In this document: in pieces, positions 24,289 to 32,754 of the stretch | How positions within the stretch are numbered: the first letter of the stretch is position 1 | Layout: the number at the start of each line of letters is the position of its first letter | Origin: DATMXT01 sp963662765 | GTDB taxonomy: Bacteria > Bacillota > Clostridia > Oscillospirales > Feifaniaceae | Assembly (NCBI GenBank): GCA_963662765.2 | Contig: CAXXUP010000008.1 | Location: 620,001-684,000, forward strand | Direction of reading: 5' to 3' | Length of the DNA: 64,000 bases | Notes under the pieces: model-generated | Told to the model about the DNA's origin: nothing | What the model saw: only the letters and a program-made list of their open reading frames with translations | Databases searched by the model: none | Program-made: the position numbers and the translations under genes

Positions 24289-24933
24289 ATGAAAAAGCTC
24301 AAAATCAAAGGTATCACGGGCACTCCCGTCTTCTTAACACGCTGGCGCGGATTTATCGACGCCAAGCGCCATGCAATCGCCGCCGAGGGTGGGCAGTGGA
24401 ATTCCAACTACATGCAAAAAGTAGGCTGCTGCTACAACACATACATCGGCGGGCTCTACGGCGACCTGGAGGCGCAGACCTTCGGGGGGCATAAGCAAAG
24501 CGCCGAGCTTGCGGTCGAATATCTCGACATCACGACACACCTCAAAGCTCCGGATCAACAGGCGGGGGGTAAGACAGCGTCCATTCAAAAACGAAACGCC
24601 GTCCGCATCTCAGCAATCAAACCGGGACTGCAGCGGCGGCTTACGGAGGTGTGGACGGATTTGGCTGACATCGAGGAGGGCATCGGTCGGGCGGTGAATG
24701 AAGCCGAAGCGATAAAGCGGGCGGCGGCCGCCATGACGCAGCGCCGGATTCAGGCCTATCTGCACGGCGCGGCCCTCGCCCTTCAAAAGCCGGCGGACAC
24801 GCACTTCACGGCAGCGCAAACCTTTGACCCGGAAGCGGATTACCGCCGCCGCCACGTCGAAAACGACAACACCCGAAAAGCCATTCTGGCAAAAATCGCA
24901 AAGGAGGTCGCAGGCAATGAAGCTGTTTCGTAA
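24289..24933 (+). CDS. Hypothetical protein
   Basis: 214 aa, soluble, basic, not recognised. The first ~95 residues are compact and contain CC and GG motifs (KVGCCYNTYIGGLYGDLEAQTFGG), probably an alpha/beta domain; the remainder (~110-214) is helical and charged, coiled-coil-like (RRLTEVWTDLADIEEGIGRAVNEAEAIKRAAAAM). ATG 24289 is preferred to the ATG at 24277, which abuts the AAAGG site. It overlaps the next gene by 17 bases, indicating strong coupling. Confidence 0.6.
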   Translation: MKKLKIKGITGTPVFLTRWRGFIDAKRHAIAAEGGQWNSNYMQKVGCCYNTYIGGLYGDLEAQTFGGHKQSAELAVEYLDITTHLKAPDQQAGGKTASIQKRNAVRISAIKPGLQRRLTEVWTDLADIEEGIGRAVNEAEAIKRAAAAMTQRRIQAYLHGAALALQKPADTHFTAAQTFDPEADYRRRHVENDNTRKAILAKIAKEVAGNEAVS

Positions 24934-25312
24934 AAACCGCAAAGTGAAAATCGACCACTATGCACCCGACATTACGATTACGAGTGTGGGCTATACGGTG
25001 CCGCACCAGCCTGAGCCGCAAATACGGGCGGCCGAACGGAGGATGCAGCAGTTTTTATTGGCCACGAGCCCTGACGCCGACAACGACTCCTATTACGACA
25101 AAATGGCCGACAATGAGGGCGCTCTGGAAAGAGAGCAGATCCTGCTGCAAAAGCCGACCCATGACAGCACAAACCACAGCATCGCCGTAAAGCACGGGGC
25201 CGAGCTCGTCCGTATCCGCGACGAAATTCAAAAGACGGCCGAGCTTGTCGGCGTCTACGCAGACCAAATCGAGGCCCTTACGAATGTATATAACAGCCAT
25301 AACGGCTTTTAG
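24917..25312 (+). CDS. Hypothetical helical protein
   Basis: 131 aa from ATG 24917 (AAGGAGG ten bases upstream, inside the previous gene). A basic N-terminus (KLFRKNRKVKID) leads to helical segments (RAAERRMQQFLLAT, GALEREQILLQK, LVRIRDEIQKTAELVGVYADQIEALTNVY). The last is a likely coiled coil. No family recognised. It probably binds one of the neighbouring membrane or helical proteins. Confidence 0.6.
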   Translation: MKLFRKNRKVKIDHYAPDITITSVGYTVPHQPEPQIRAAERRMQQFLLATSPDADNDSYYDKMADNEGALEREQILLQKPTHDSTNHSIAVKHGAELVRIRDEIQKTAELVGVYADQIEALTNVYNSHNGF

Positions 25313-25327
25313 AAAGGGGAGAACACG

Positions 25328-26143
25328 ATGAAAAAGCTCAAACTCTACGCCCGGCCCAGAGATGTCGCCGTCCTGTCCACGGCCGACCAAAACTGGTGGC
25401 TTACGGACGGCGCGATCGCGGCCCTCGTCCTCTTGCTGTCCTCCCTTGACGCCGTCACGCTGTTCAGCGTTTTTGACGCCGTCTGCTACAACTCGCAGGC
25501 AATCGGCATTGTTTTAACCATCGGCTGCGCCATCACGCTCAACTTTCTGCCGCTGGTGGAGGGGCGGCTGTACCAGTGCTACCGCTACAAGCTAAACGGC
25601 GCGAAGCGGTGGATGCTCATTGTGATCGCCGTGGTCTTTGTAATTTTGTTTGCCAGCACATTCGGACTGCGCTGGACGACGCGCAACCTCGCTTTCTCGG
25701 GGGCTGAGGGCACCATGGCCGACACGACAGGCCAGTCCGCCGCCGTCACATCCACCGACGCAAACAGCGGAGAGGCCGTCGCCATGACCATCCTGCTCGG
25801 GATCATGCCCTGTGTCACAAGCATCATCAACCTGGCCTTAGGATACCTCACAGACGACCCCGTGAAGCGGAAAATCAGGAAGCTGACGGTCGGAAAAGCG
25901 AAACTCGAGCAGCGGCTGGCCATCTTGAAAGCCGCCGAGCATGAGCTCGATCAGGATTGGGATGCCATCCTTAGAAGCGATGACGAGGCGGATCTTATGG
26001 CGGTCCTCAACGCAAACGACGCCGTGGCCGAAAACAAAAAAGGGCTTGCCAGATACCTTCTCGCCCAAAAACTGAAGGGGCCTGACGACATCTCGCTTTG
26101 CCTTGAAGAGCACATCGATGAAAAACAGGAGGTATTCGCATGA
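25328..26143 (+). CDS. Four-TM membrane protein with cytoplasmic coiled tail
   Basis: 271 aa. Predicted TM helices at ~28-48, ~57-77, ~95-115 and ~152-172; residues ~116-150 form a Ser/Thr/Ala-rich loop and ~180-271 a charged helical cytoplasmic tail (KIRKLTVGKAKLEQRLAILKAAEHELDQ). Helix count, long tail and a downstream OmpA-like partner recall stator-type MotA/MotB or ZorA/ZorB pairs, but I see no MotA sequence motif. The stop overlaps the lipoprotein ATG (ATGA). Confidence 0.6.
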   Translation: MKKLKLYARPRDVAVLSTADQNWWLTDGAIAALVLLLSSLDAVTLFSVFDAVCYNSQAIGIVLTIGCAITLNFLPLVEGRLYQCYRYKLNGAKRWMLIVIAVVFVILFASTFGLRWTTRNLAFSGAEGTMADTTGQSAAVTSTDANSGEAVAMTILLGIMPCVTSIINLALGYLTDDPVKRKIRKLTVGKAKLEQRLAILKAAEHELDQDWDAILRSDDEADLMAVLNANDAVAENKKGLARYLLAQKLKGPDDISLCLEEHIDEKQEVFA

Positions 26144-27357
26144 GAAGGACATTTGCCATCATGACGGCGGCCGTACTGTCGGCGCTCTTGCTTACAGGCT
26201 GCGGCGGGGACGCGGCGGCGAACCTTGAAGCCTGTGAAGTCAACCTCGCCATCGTCCTCGGAAGTCACGCGAACGCGCCGGTTCCGGCTGTCGGCACGGA
26301 TGACGTTGCTGATCTGATTAAAGCCTGCTGCCAGTCGTACGGTAGTGTAGTGCTCCTCGTCGACGACGGGGCCCCCTATGTCGCTGCCGACTACAAAATC
26401 AGTGCGCCAGAAAAGGACCTTTCAACAGGGAAGATGGAGCAGATCGCAAAGGCACAGGCGGCGCAGGTCCTGGGCGTTTTGCAGTCCTCCGCGGCAAAGA
26501 CCGAAGAGGCGGACACCCTCTCGGCCCTGGTGCTCGCCGGCCGCAGCCTTGCGGATGCGCAGGGGAGTAAGGAACTGGTCGTTTTGGATAGCGGCCTTGG
26601 AACCTGCGGGTACGTCGATTTCACGCTGGGGCTGCTCCGGGCAGACCCCGACGCCATTGTGGACTATCTGGAGAAATGCTCGGCACTGCCGGACCTCACG
26701 GGTGTCCATGTCACATGGGTCGGACTTGGCGACGTCGCAGCCCCCCAGGAGAAGCTGACGTCTTCGAACACCGAGAATCTGCGCGCAATTTGGGAAAAAA
26801 TCCTGCTCGCAGCAGGGGCTACCGTCGATTTCTCCGAGGACGTTCCGTCGGGCGCCGAAGGAGCGAATCTGCCCGATGTGACACCGGTCGAGATCATCCC
26901 GGACGCACCTATAAACGCCGATGAAATAAGCCAGGCGGTCGGGGCCCTGTCGGCGGGGCCTGTCATCCTGGACGAAAAAACCGTCCTGTTTTTGCCGGAC
27001 ACGGCCGTCTTCGCCGACAGGGAAGCGGCCGCACAAGCGCTGACCCCCCTTGCCGAGCAGATGGCAAAAGACCCGCAGCAGCAAATTGTTTTGGCCGGGA
27101 CGACCGCAACAGTCGGCGCCAATAAAAACTGCCGCGTGTTCAGTCTGACTCGGGCCCAGGCGGTAAAGGAGCTGCTCGTCGATATGGGCGTTTCCCCCGA
27201 CCAGATCACAGCCGTCTTGGGGATCGGCTACGAGAACAAGTGGCACCTGCCCGACGTCGATGCAAACGGCGGCTTAAACGCCAACGCACCCAAGAACCGG
27301 TCGGTCATCATCTTGGATGCCAACTCCGAGGATGCGCGGCAGCTTATGGATTCATGA
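26140..27357 (+). CDS. Lipoprotein with vWA-like and C-terminal OmpA-like domain
   Basis: 405 aa. A lipoprotein signal peptide ends in LLLTGCGG (Cys ~21). The middle (~35-215) has the alternating strands of a vWA-like or receptor domain (VNLAIVLGSHANAP, ELVVLDSGLGTCGYVDFTLGLL, GVHVTWVGLG). The C-terminal ~130 residues fit an OmpA/MotB peptidoglycan-binding domain: TVLFLPDTAVFADREAAAQALTPLAEQM, IVLAGTTATVG, LTRAQAVKELLVDMGV, and KNRSVIIL. Such domains grip peptidoglycan. Last cistron of the five-gene operon. Confidence 0.7.
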   Translation: MRRTFAIMTAAVLSALLLTGCGGDAAANLEACEVNLAIVLGSHANAPVPAVGTDDVADLIKACCQSYGSVVLLVDDGAPYVAADYKISAPEKDLSTGKMEQIAKAQAAQVLGVLQSSAAKTEEADTLSALVLAGRSLADAQGSKELVVLDSGLGTCGYVDFTLGLLRADPDAIVDYLEKCSALPDLTGVHVTWVGLGDVAAPQEKLTSSNTENLRAIWEKILLAAGATVDFSEDVPSGAEGANLPDVTPVEIIPDAPINADEISQAVGALSAGPVILDEKTVLFLPDTAVFADREAAAQALTPLAEQMAKDPQQQIVLAGTTATVGANKNCRVFSLTRAQAVKELLVDMGVSPDQITAVLGIGYENKWHLPDVDANGGLNANAPKNRSVIILDANSEDARQLMDS

Positions 27358-27547
27358 CATGCGCCCTTTGCCGGCGGGCCGCAAATAGTCCTGTCGGCAT
27401 AGGGTACCGTCATTACGGGCACCGCTTTCACAATGGCCTGAAAATGGCCCCTTGTGTGCCTGTTGCTTTTTCTGGGGCTCACATATAATACAGCCATCAG
27501 GAAGGCGGCCACACCGGGCCGCACCGAAAACGAGAGGAGAGGTCACC

Positions 27548-27730
27548 ATGAAAAAATGTCCCGAATGCCTTGGCAAAGGCGAAATTGTCTGCCCGGTCTG
27601 CAAGGGTTCGTGCAAGGACCCCCGAAACCGCGAAAAGCTCTGCGGCTATTGCGGCGGCTTAGGTCATGTCCGCTGCGGGGTCTGCATGGGCACCGGAAAG
27701 CTTGACGACAACGACGACTACCGCCGCTGA
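27548..27730 (+). CDS. DnaJ-type zinc-finger mini-protein
   Basis: 60 aa containing CPECLGKG, CPVCKGS, CGYCGGLG and CGVCMGTG, the four C-x2-C-x-G-x-G elements of the DnaJ cysteine-rich domain, with no J-domain. It should bind two Zn ions and may contact unfolded protein. ATG 27548 follows GAGAGGAG. First of a run of four mini-genes. Confidence 0.7.
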   Translation: MKKCPECLGKGEIVCPVCKGSCKDPRNREKLCGYCGGLGHVRCGVCMGTGKLDDNDDYRR

Positions 27731-27770
27731 CAAAAAGCTTCCACCAAAAAAATTACAGGGAGGTGCCATC

Positions 27771-27917
27771 ATGGCAAAAGAAGTATTATGTCCAAATTGC
27801 GGGCTGCCGATGATAAAAATCGCGGTTTCGGAAACACAGTCAAACGGCAAGCGCATCGTATCGTACGCCTGTCCCAACCATTCCGGCTGCGGGACGGTCA
27901 TCCGCCGCGAGGAGTAG
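27771..27917 (+). CDS. Zinc-ribbon mini-protein
   Basis: 48 aa with CPNCGLPM and CPNHSGCG, giving a four-ligand zinc ribbon. ATG 27771 lies eight bases after GGGAGG. Forty bases after the previous mini-gene, so probably the same transcript. Confidence 0.6.
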   Translation: MAKEVLCPNCGLPMIKIAVSETQSNGKRIVSYACPNHSGCGTVIRREE

Positions 27918-27990
27918 GGAATACTGGGTAAGCACGGCGGTTCGCAACCCGCCGACGGTCAAGTCAATTAATGACGAGGAGGACAAAACC

Positions 27991-28203
27991 ATGAAAGACG
28001 ACATCGGCACCCACACCTCTTACCATAACAGCGGGCTGACAAACCACGATTATTCCGGGGACTCCGGCACGCAGCACATTCATGAGCAAAAAAACAGCTC
28101 TGCAAAGACCGTCTGGGAGCATCCCGAGGCCGGACGGCTGACAAAGGACAGGGACGGGGTCTGGCGCAAGGCCGACGGCAGCGTTTTCCGCGGGGGGAAC
28201 TGA
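27991..28203 (+). CDS. Small hypothetical protein
   Basis: 70 aa, hydrophilic, His-rich in its first half (THTSYHNSGLTNHDYS, QHIHEQK) and ending DGVWRKADGSVFRGGN. A GAGGAGG site precedes ATG 27991. Not recognised. One base separates its stop from the next ATG. Confidence 0.5.
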   Translation: MKDDIGTHTSYHNSGLTNHDYSGDSGTQHIHEQKNSSAKTVWEHPEAGRLTKDRDGVWRKADGSVFRGGN

Positions 28204-28204
28204 G

Positions 28205-28366
28205 ATGGAAAACGACATCATCCGTGCCGGCGGCACCAATAAGCGGGGCGATATCGTCACCATCGAGAAATACGACCGCGGAACTTATATCGAGACCATC
28301 AAAAAGGTGCAAAGGGAAAACGGGCAAGTCGACATCTACGTCGATAAAAAGCCGAAGCAGGCGTAA
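28205..28366 (+). CDS. Small hypothetical protein
   Basis: 53 aa, beta-rich and basic (GDIVTIEKYDRGTYIETIKK, VDIYVDKKPKQA). It is coupled to the previous cistron (ATG one base after its stop; GGGGG lies upstream). Not recognised. Confidence 0.5.
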   Translation: MENDIIRAGGTNKRGDIVTIEKYDRGTYIETIKKVQRENGQVDIYVDKKPKQA

Positions 28367-28370
28367 ATAG

Positions 28371-28413
28371 ACTGGGTTTAGGTGCTCCGTGATAACCCGG
28401 AACACATAACCCA
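28371..28413 (+). repeat. Inverted repeat in the gap before the protease gene
   Basis: CTGGGTT (28371-28377) pairs with AACCCAG about 30 bases later, with GGTGCTCCG/CGGAACACA-like partial pairing inside. It could end the mini-gene transcript or lead the protease mRNA. Confidence 0.35.
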
Positions 28414-28516
28414 GCAGGGGAGGGGCAGCTGCCTATTTTGGGGGCGTGCCGGGCCCGCAGCTTTGGACATGTGTTGGGTCCAAAAAAGAAGAGCACAAGA
28501 TGGCGGAGGTGTAAAC

Positions 28517-29557
28517 ATGAGAGACGGCAACACGATGAGCAAACCGGGCTACATATTCGAGCATGTCTTTTGGGGAGCGCTTATGATAATCCTGTACAAG
28601 ATCCTTTGTTTTCGCTGTGTGCCCGATCTGACTTACAGGACTTCGAAGCTGCTGCTGTGGGGACTTGTGCTCGTCTTTTCCGCAGTCGGCATTGCCCTGA
28701 CATGGGGCAGGCGGAGGAATAACCTCAGTCTGTACGCCAATATCGCCCTGCCCTTTGAAACCTATACTGTCATCTCTTACTGGCCGAACATGAAGCGGGC
28801 CATTGCTGCTGCAGTTGCAGTCGCGGGGACGGTCATTCTTGTCTACTGTCTGATGGTTATGTGCCGGAAAATCGAAAACGGCGAGGGACGCCGGGCCGTT
28901 TTCGCACGGCGCATCCGGAACAGTCTTTTAGGCGGGCGCGCAATCGCCGCCGTCTGCCTGTCTTTACTGATCATCCCGCTCGGCGTAAAAGCCGCGTTCG
29001 GCTATTCCCTCTTCCAGCCGTCAGTTTCTCCGGTGGCCTCGGCGAATGCCGAAAAATACACGATTGCCCAAAATCTCGATGAGCTTTGCAAACTTGAAGA
29101 GGGCACATGGGAGACACTCGACACTGGGGCGAGGCTCGACCTGCTTCAGACGGTGGCCAACATCGAAGATGCGTATCTGGGACTACCGCATGAACTGAAT
29201 GTCGTGGCCGCAAACCTAGGTGATTCGATCGTCGGCCAGTATGACGACAGCACCCACACCATTGCGGTCAGCACAGACTATCTTGAGACGCACACGGCAC
29301 ACGAAATGCTCGACACCATCTGTCACGAGGCATACCACGCCTACCAGCACAGAGTCTGCGATGCGCACGACGCCTTGAATGACAGCTATAAGGACCTGCT
29401 GCTTTTTTACAGAGCCGGCATATATGAAGACGAATTTGCAAACTATGATGGTGGGGACAACTTCGACGTCTACTATTCCCAGCAGGTTGAAGTCGACAGC
29501 CGCAATTACGCCGCGGATGCGGTGGAGGATTATTATATGAAGATTGCGGCAAACTGA
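28517..29557 (+). CDS. Membrane-anchored HExxH zinc metalloprotease
   Basis: 346 aa from ATG 28517 (GGAGGTG upstream). Four hydrophobic helices (~15-30, ~44-62, ~96-118, ~140-160) are followed by an extracytoplasmic domain with CHEAYHAYQH (~270), the zincin HExxH motif; downstream acidic residues may supply the third zinc ligand. Family not recognised. Substrate is unknown; as the last gene of the accessory block it might process the nearby lipoprotein or a secreted factor (inference). Confidence 0.65.
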   Translation: MRDGNTMSKPGYIFEHVFWGALMIILYKILCFRCVPDLTYRTSKLLLWGLVLVFSAVGIALTWGRRRNNLSLYANIALPFETYTVISYWPNMKRAIAAAVAVAGTVILVYCLMVMCRKIENGEGRRAVFARRIRNSLLGGRAIAAVCLSLLIIPLGVKAAFGYSLFQPSVSPVASANAEKYTIAQNLDELCKLEEGTWETLDTGARLDLLQTVANIEDAYLGLPHELNVVAANLGDSIVGQYDDSTHTIAVSTDYLETHTAHEMLDTICHEAYHAYQHRVCDAHDALNDSYKDLLLFYRAGIYEDEFANYDGGDNFDVYYSQQVEVDSRNYAADAVEDYYMKIAAN

Positions 29558-29690
29558 TCTAAAGGTGAGCGCGCGGTCATTTTGCGGCAGGGTAGGAAGC
29601 AGTTTTACCGGTATGTTCCTAATCTTCCCGTAGCTGGAATTTTTGCAAACTGGGCTCTGGGACAGGCGTTTTTGCAAGAAACGCTCAAAA

Positions 29691-29722
29691 AAAGAGCGGC
29701 GGAGAATACTCCGCCGCTCTTT
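29691..29722. terminator. Bidirectional terminator
   Basis: 14-bp stem AAAGAGCGGCGGAG/CTCCGCCGCTCTTT with loop AATA and flanking A- and T-runs; it separates the protease gene from the convergent NifX gene. Confidence 0.92.
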
Positions 29723-29739
29723 TTACCTTCGTACGCAAA

Positions 29740-30096
29740 TCAATCGCCGCATTCACCGAGGTGCTGGTGCTCATGGCATACGGAACCCGTTGTCTTCAGC
29801 TCGCCGTTGAGATATTGTTCAACCGCCGTTTTCGCATCGCCCGAGGCCCCCACGACGACTTCGACATTCCGCTCATTGAAAATGTCGACCGCACCGCCGC
29901 CCATGCCTCCGCTGATGATGACTTCAACGCCGCGGTCGGCAAGAAAATTAGGCAAAAATCCCGGCTTGTGCCCCGGATTTGGGACCGACTCCTCGCTGAC
30001 GATTTTGCCGTTTACCGCATCGTAAACCAGAAAATTTACGCAGTGGCCAAAATGTTCGGTTACGTTTTCTCCTTCGCCCGCAACTGCAATCTTCAT
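29740..30096 (-). CDS. NifX/NifB-family cofactor-binding protein
   Basis: 118 aa from ATG 30096 (GGGGGAAATATT upstream; a longer frame to 30225 is rejected). The dinitrogenase Fe-Mo cofactor-binding fold is seen: MKIAVAGEGENVTEHFGHC, FLVYDAVNGKIV, DRGVEVIISGGMGGGAVDIFNERNVEVV, with a His-rich end (CHEHQHLGECGD). Such proteins carry Fe-S or Mo-Fe clusters. No nif structural genes are near; it belongs to the ATPase cluster up to 33081. Confidence 0.85.
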   Translation of the reverse strand: MKIAVAGEGENVTEHFGHCVNFLVYDAVNGKIVSEESVPNPGHKPGFLPNFLADRGVEVIISGGMGGGAVDIFNERNVEVVVGASGDAKTAVEQYLNGELKTTGSVCHEHQHLGECGD

Positions 30097-30236
30097 AATA
30101 ATATTTCCCCCGTTATATATATTTTTCGGTATATCCATATGGTTTTTATCAACGGATTTATTTTGCCGCCCACCTTCACATATACAGCCGGCCGGAAAGC
30201 TGACGCCGGTCCGAGCGATGCCCATGTGCCGGTGGT

Positions 30237-31110
30237 TCAGGCATCCTGATAGAGCAGCCGCATGGTCTGATAGAATACTGCCGTGACGGCATTACCTGCC
30301 GGACAATCGACATCCGCAATCGTCAGCCCGCCGTTGATAGCTTCGACCGCTTTTGGGTCATAAGGGATTACGCCCAAAAAATACAAGTTTTTCCGCACGG
30401 CAAAACTCTTCGATTTTCTCGGTATTCGCTAAATTCGTGTCGTGCTTGTTGACGCAGACCCCGATCTTTACCCCAAACGCCGCGGCGGTTTTGATGATCC
30501 GACTCATGTCGCTGATACCCGAGACGGATGGCTCCGCAACAATCAAGACCATGTCGACCCCGCTTAGGGAGGCTATGACGGGACAACCGATGCCGGGGGA
30601 GCCGTCAATCACGGCAAGCCTTGTATCCGGCAGCACGGAGGCGTTCATTTGCCTTTTAACTTCGGTGACAAGCATTCCGGAGGTGCCGCTCCCCATTTTC
30701 AGCTGGGCCGTTAAAAAAACCTCACTGTTGCCCGCGTAGAGCATCAGCTCTCCGGCCAAAGCCGGCTTTAGGGAAATGGCATCCGCGGGACAGACAGCTT
30801 CGCAGACGCCGCAGCCCTCGCAGGCAAAGAGGTCGATGCAAAACCCGTCTTCGGCCAGAACTGCATCAAACCGGCAGTGCTGCCTGCACAGCCCGCAGGC
30901 GGTGCACCGGTTCGGATCAATTTCGGCTTTCGGCATGCCGAAATAGTCCGTGCGTTCGGGGTCTTCTTGCCAGCCCGTAATCAGATGAAGGTTTGGCGCG
31001 TCGACATCGCAGTCTGCGTAAGCCTTCGCACGCGAAAGCCTGATAAAAGCGCCGGCGACTGTCGTCTTTCCGGTGCCGCCCTTACCGCTGAGGATCAGCA
31101 ACTGTTTCAT
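30237..31110 (-). pseudogene. MinD-superfamily P-loop ATPase with inserted ferredoxin domain, frameshifted
   Basis: The frame from ATG 31110 reads MKQLLILSGKGGTGKTTVAG (deviant Walker A), then two 4Fe-4S motifs (CTACGLCRQHC and CEGCGVCEAVCP), then VIDGSPGIGCPVIASLSGVD. It breaks after FFGRNPL at 30358. The +1/-1 frame just beyond continues the expected protein (GVIPYDPKAVEAINGGL... to QDA-stop at 30237). The break is in an A-run of six at 30376-30381; five would restore the frame. It overlaps the paralogue's end. Either a recent loss, an expressed variant, or a sequencing indel. Confidence 0.85.
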
Positions 31111-31957
31111 GGGGCACCTCCCTTTGCACCGCTTCGAGCAGCTCGGAAAACAGTGCCCGATACTTTTCGCTTTCCCGGACCGCTATTTTCGCATCTGAGC
31201 TGAGCGCGCCAAGCTCCCGGTCAAAGGGGATCCGGGCGAGTATCCGGATACCTTTGTCAAGGCAAAACGTCTCTGCCGGGTTTTCCCCGTCGAGGCACTT
31301 GTTGAGCACGACCCCATGCGGTTTTTTGAAAAGGCAGACCAGTTCATAAACCATGGCGAGGTTGTGCACGCCGAAGACAGTCGGCTCGGCGACCAGCACG
31401 CAGTAATCGGCGTCTTTGATGCTCTCCATGACGATGCAGGCGCTCCCCGGCGGACAGTCAATCAATACGGGCTGGTCTGTGCCGACACCCTTCAAAAGCT
31501 CTTTTATAATGGGGATACCCGACGCCTCTCCGGTGTTCAAGATCCCGGTACCGATGGTCACATCACCCGATACGCCCCTTTGAATCTTCCCGATTGACTT
31601 GTTTTGCTCAGAGATCGCCTTTTGGGGACAGAGCAGCGTACAACCGCCGCAGGAATGGCAGACCTCTTTAAAGAGATAGGGTCTGTTTTTGACAAAGGCA
31701 AGCGCACCAAATTTGCAAAAGTCGACGCACTTTCGACAGCTGTTGCACAAAGCGCTGTCGACAAACGGGATTTTTACGGAGATATCCTGCTCACTACCGA
31801 TCTCCGGTTTGAAAAACAGGTGACCGTTGGGCTCCTCCACATCGCAGTCGATATAGATTGCCTTTTTGGCGGCGGCCGCCAGGTTGACAGAAACCAGCGT
31901 CTTTCCTGTGCCACCCTTGCCGCTCAGGACAGCGATTCGGGCGCTCTCACTGCCCAT
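31082..31957 (-). CDS. MinD-superfamily P-loop ATPase with inserted ferredoxin domain
   Basis: 291 aa from ATG 31957, which sits inside the end of the preceding gene (11-base overlap). N-terminal IAVLSGKGGTGKTLVSVNLA; two 4Fe-4S clusters in CNSCRKCVDFC and CHSCGGCTLLCP; then LIDCPPGSACIVMES and VAEPTVFG. Paralogue of the next gene downstream. These pairs are known in anaerobes beside NifX-like genes, probably as Fe-S or metal-cluster carriers/assembly ATPases of the ApbC/Nbp35 type; the target is not known. Confidence 0.85.
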   Translation of the reverse strand: MGSESARIAVLSGKGGTGKTLVSVNLAAAAKKAIYIDCDVEEPNGHLFFKPEIGSEQDISVKIPFVDSALCNSCRKCVDFCKFGALAFVKNRPYLFKEVCHSCGGCTLLCPQKAISEQNKSIGKIQRGVSGDVTIGTGILNTGEASGIPIIKELLKGVGTDQPVLIDCPPGSACIVMESIKDADYCVLVAEPTVFGVHNLAMVYELVCLFKKPHGVVLNKCLDGENPAETFCLDKGIRILARIPFDRELGALSSDAKIAVRESEKYRALFSELLEAVQREVPHETVADPQR

Positions 31958-32714
31958 GTCCGTGGAAGCCGGGGTGGAAATCGCCGAGCAGGGCAAGCTG
32001 ATCGGCTGCAAATGCCTCAATGTTCTGCCGCACTGTCCCGGGAATCGTTTTGTAGATCAAAACCTCGGCTTTGGTCAGCACTTCCTGCGCATTTTCGCCG
32101 CAGCGGGGAGTCAACAGCGCCCGGCCCCCCTGATCGGCGATGACTTGGGCCGCCCTAACCCCCGCGCCACCCTGACTGGAGACGGCGCTGTTATCCAGAT
32201 ATTCGCTTTCTTTTGTCACCGTGTTATAAAACAGAAAATAAGGAGCGCGCCCAAAGGAAGGGCACACACCCGATTCCAGTGTTTTTTCATCCACAGGTAT
32301 TGCTATTCTCATCTCAATCCTCCGTTTTTGATTTATTTGCCGTGGGCCAAAGTCCCGCGTAAGAACTCCGTCGCCCCCGTGCCACCGGCAACCGGTTCTA
32401 CCACACCCGCCACCCTTACCGTCGCAAAGCCGGTATTCGCCGCCCTCAATCCAGAGCACCTTCCCATCTACCAGGGACTCGGCCGGTTTTCTCCTTGCGT
32501 CGTTGTATATTCCCTGAACCGTCGTACGGGAAATATTCATCTGCTCCCCGCATTCCTCTTGTGTAAAGCCGTTTAAATCAATCAAACGGATTGCTTCGTA
32601 TTCGTCCACGGTCATGTTGACCGCGTTTTCCGAGTCCGAAGGGGAATCAAGCGGCCCGAAGCGGCTGCTGCCCGGGAGGCTGCATACCTGCCTCCATTTT
32701 CTCGGTCTGGGCAT
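31947..32714 (-). CDS. DUF134 HTH fused to a NifX-like domain
   Basis: 255 aa. Residues 1-~100 are DUF134: MPRPRKWRQVCSLPGSSRFGPLD, then VDEYEAIRLIDLNGFTQEECGEQMNISRTTVQGIYNDARRK, a sigma-70-region-4-like HTH, followed by a GGGCG/C-rich metal patch. Residues ~134-255 are a NifX-like domain (MRIAIPVDEKTLESGVCPSFGRAPYFLFYN) ending His-rich (HPGFHGHGQ). It could sense a metal cluster and regulate the cluster's genes. ATG 32714 follows GAGGTGA. Confidence 0.8.
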   Translation of the reverse strand: MPRPRKWRQVCSLPGSSRFGPLDSPSDSENAVNMTVDEYEAIRLIDLNGFTQEECGEQMNISRTTVQGIYNDARRKPAESLVDGKVLWIEGGEYRLCDGKGGGCGRTGCRWHGGDGVLTRDFGPRQINQKRRIEMRIAIPVDEKTLESGVCPSFGRAPYFLFYNTVTKESEYLDNSAVSSQGGAGVRAAQVIADQGGRALLTPRCGENAQEVLTKAEVLIYKTIPGTVRQNIEAFAADQLALLGDFHPGFHGHGQ

Positions 32715-32754
32715 AACAGATCACCTCGCTCACTGTAAAAATTACGATGTCTCT

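Noticed and set aside
25328..27357. Zorya ZorAB defence pair
   Set aside because: Topology recalls it, but the 4-TM protein lacks recognisable MotA/ZorA motifs and the partner is a lipoprotein, not a single-TM ZorB.
30097..30225. Longer N-terminus for the NifX-like protein
   Set aside because: The ATG at 30096 has a good ribosome site and begins the family's usual MKIAVAGEG; the upstream part is non-coding in character.
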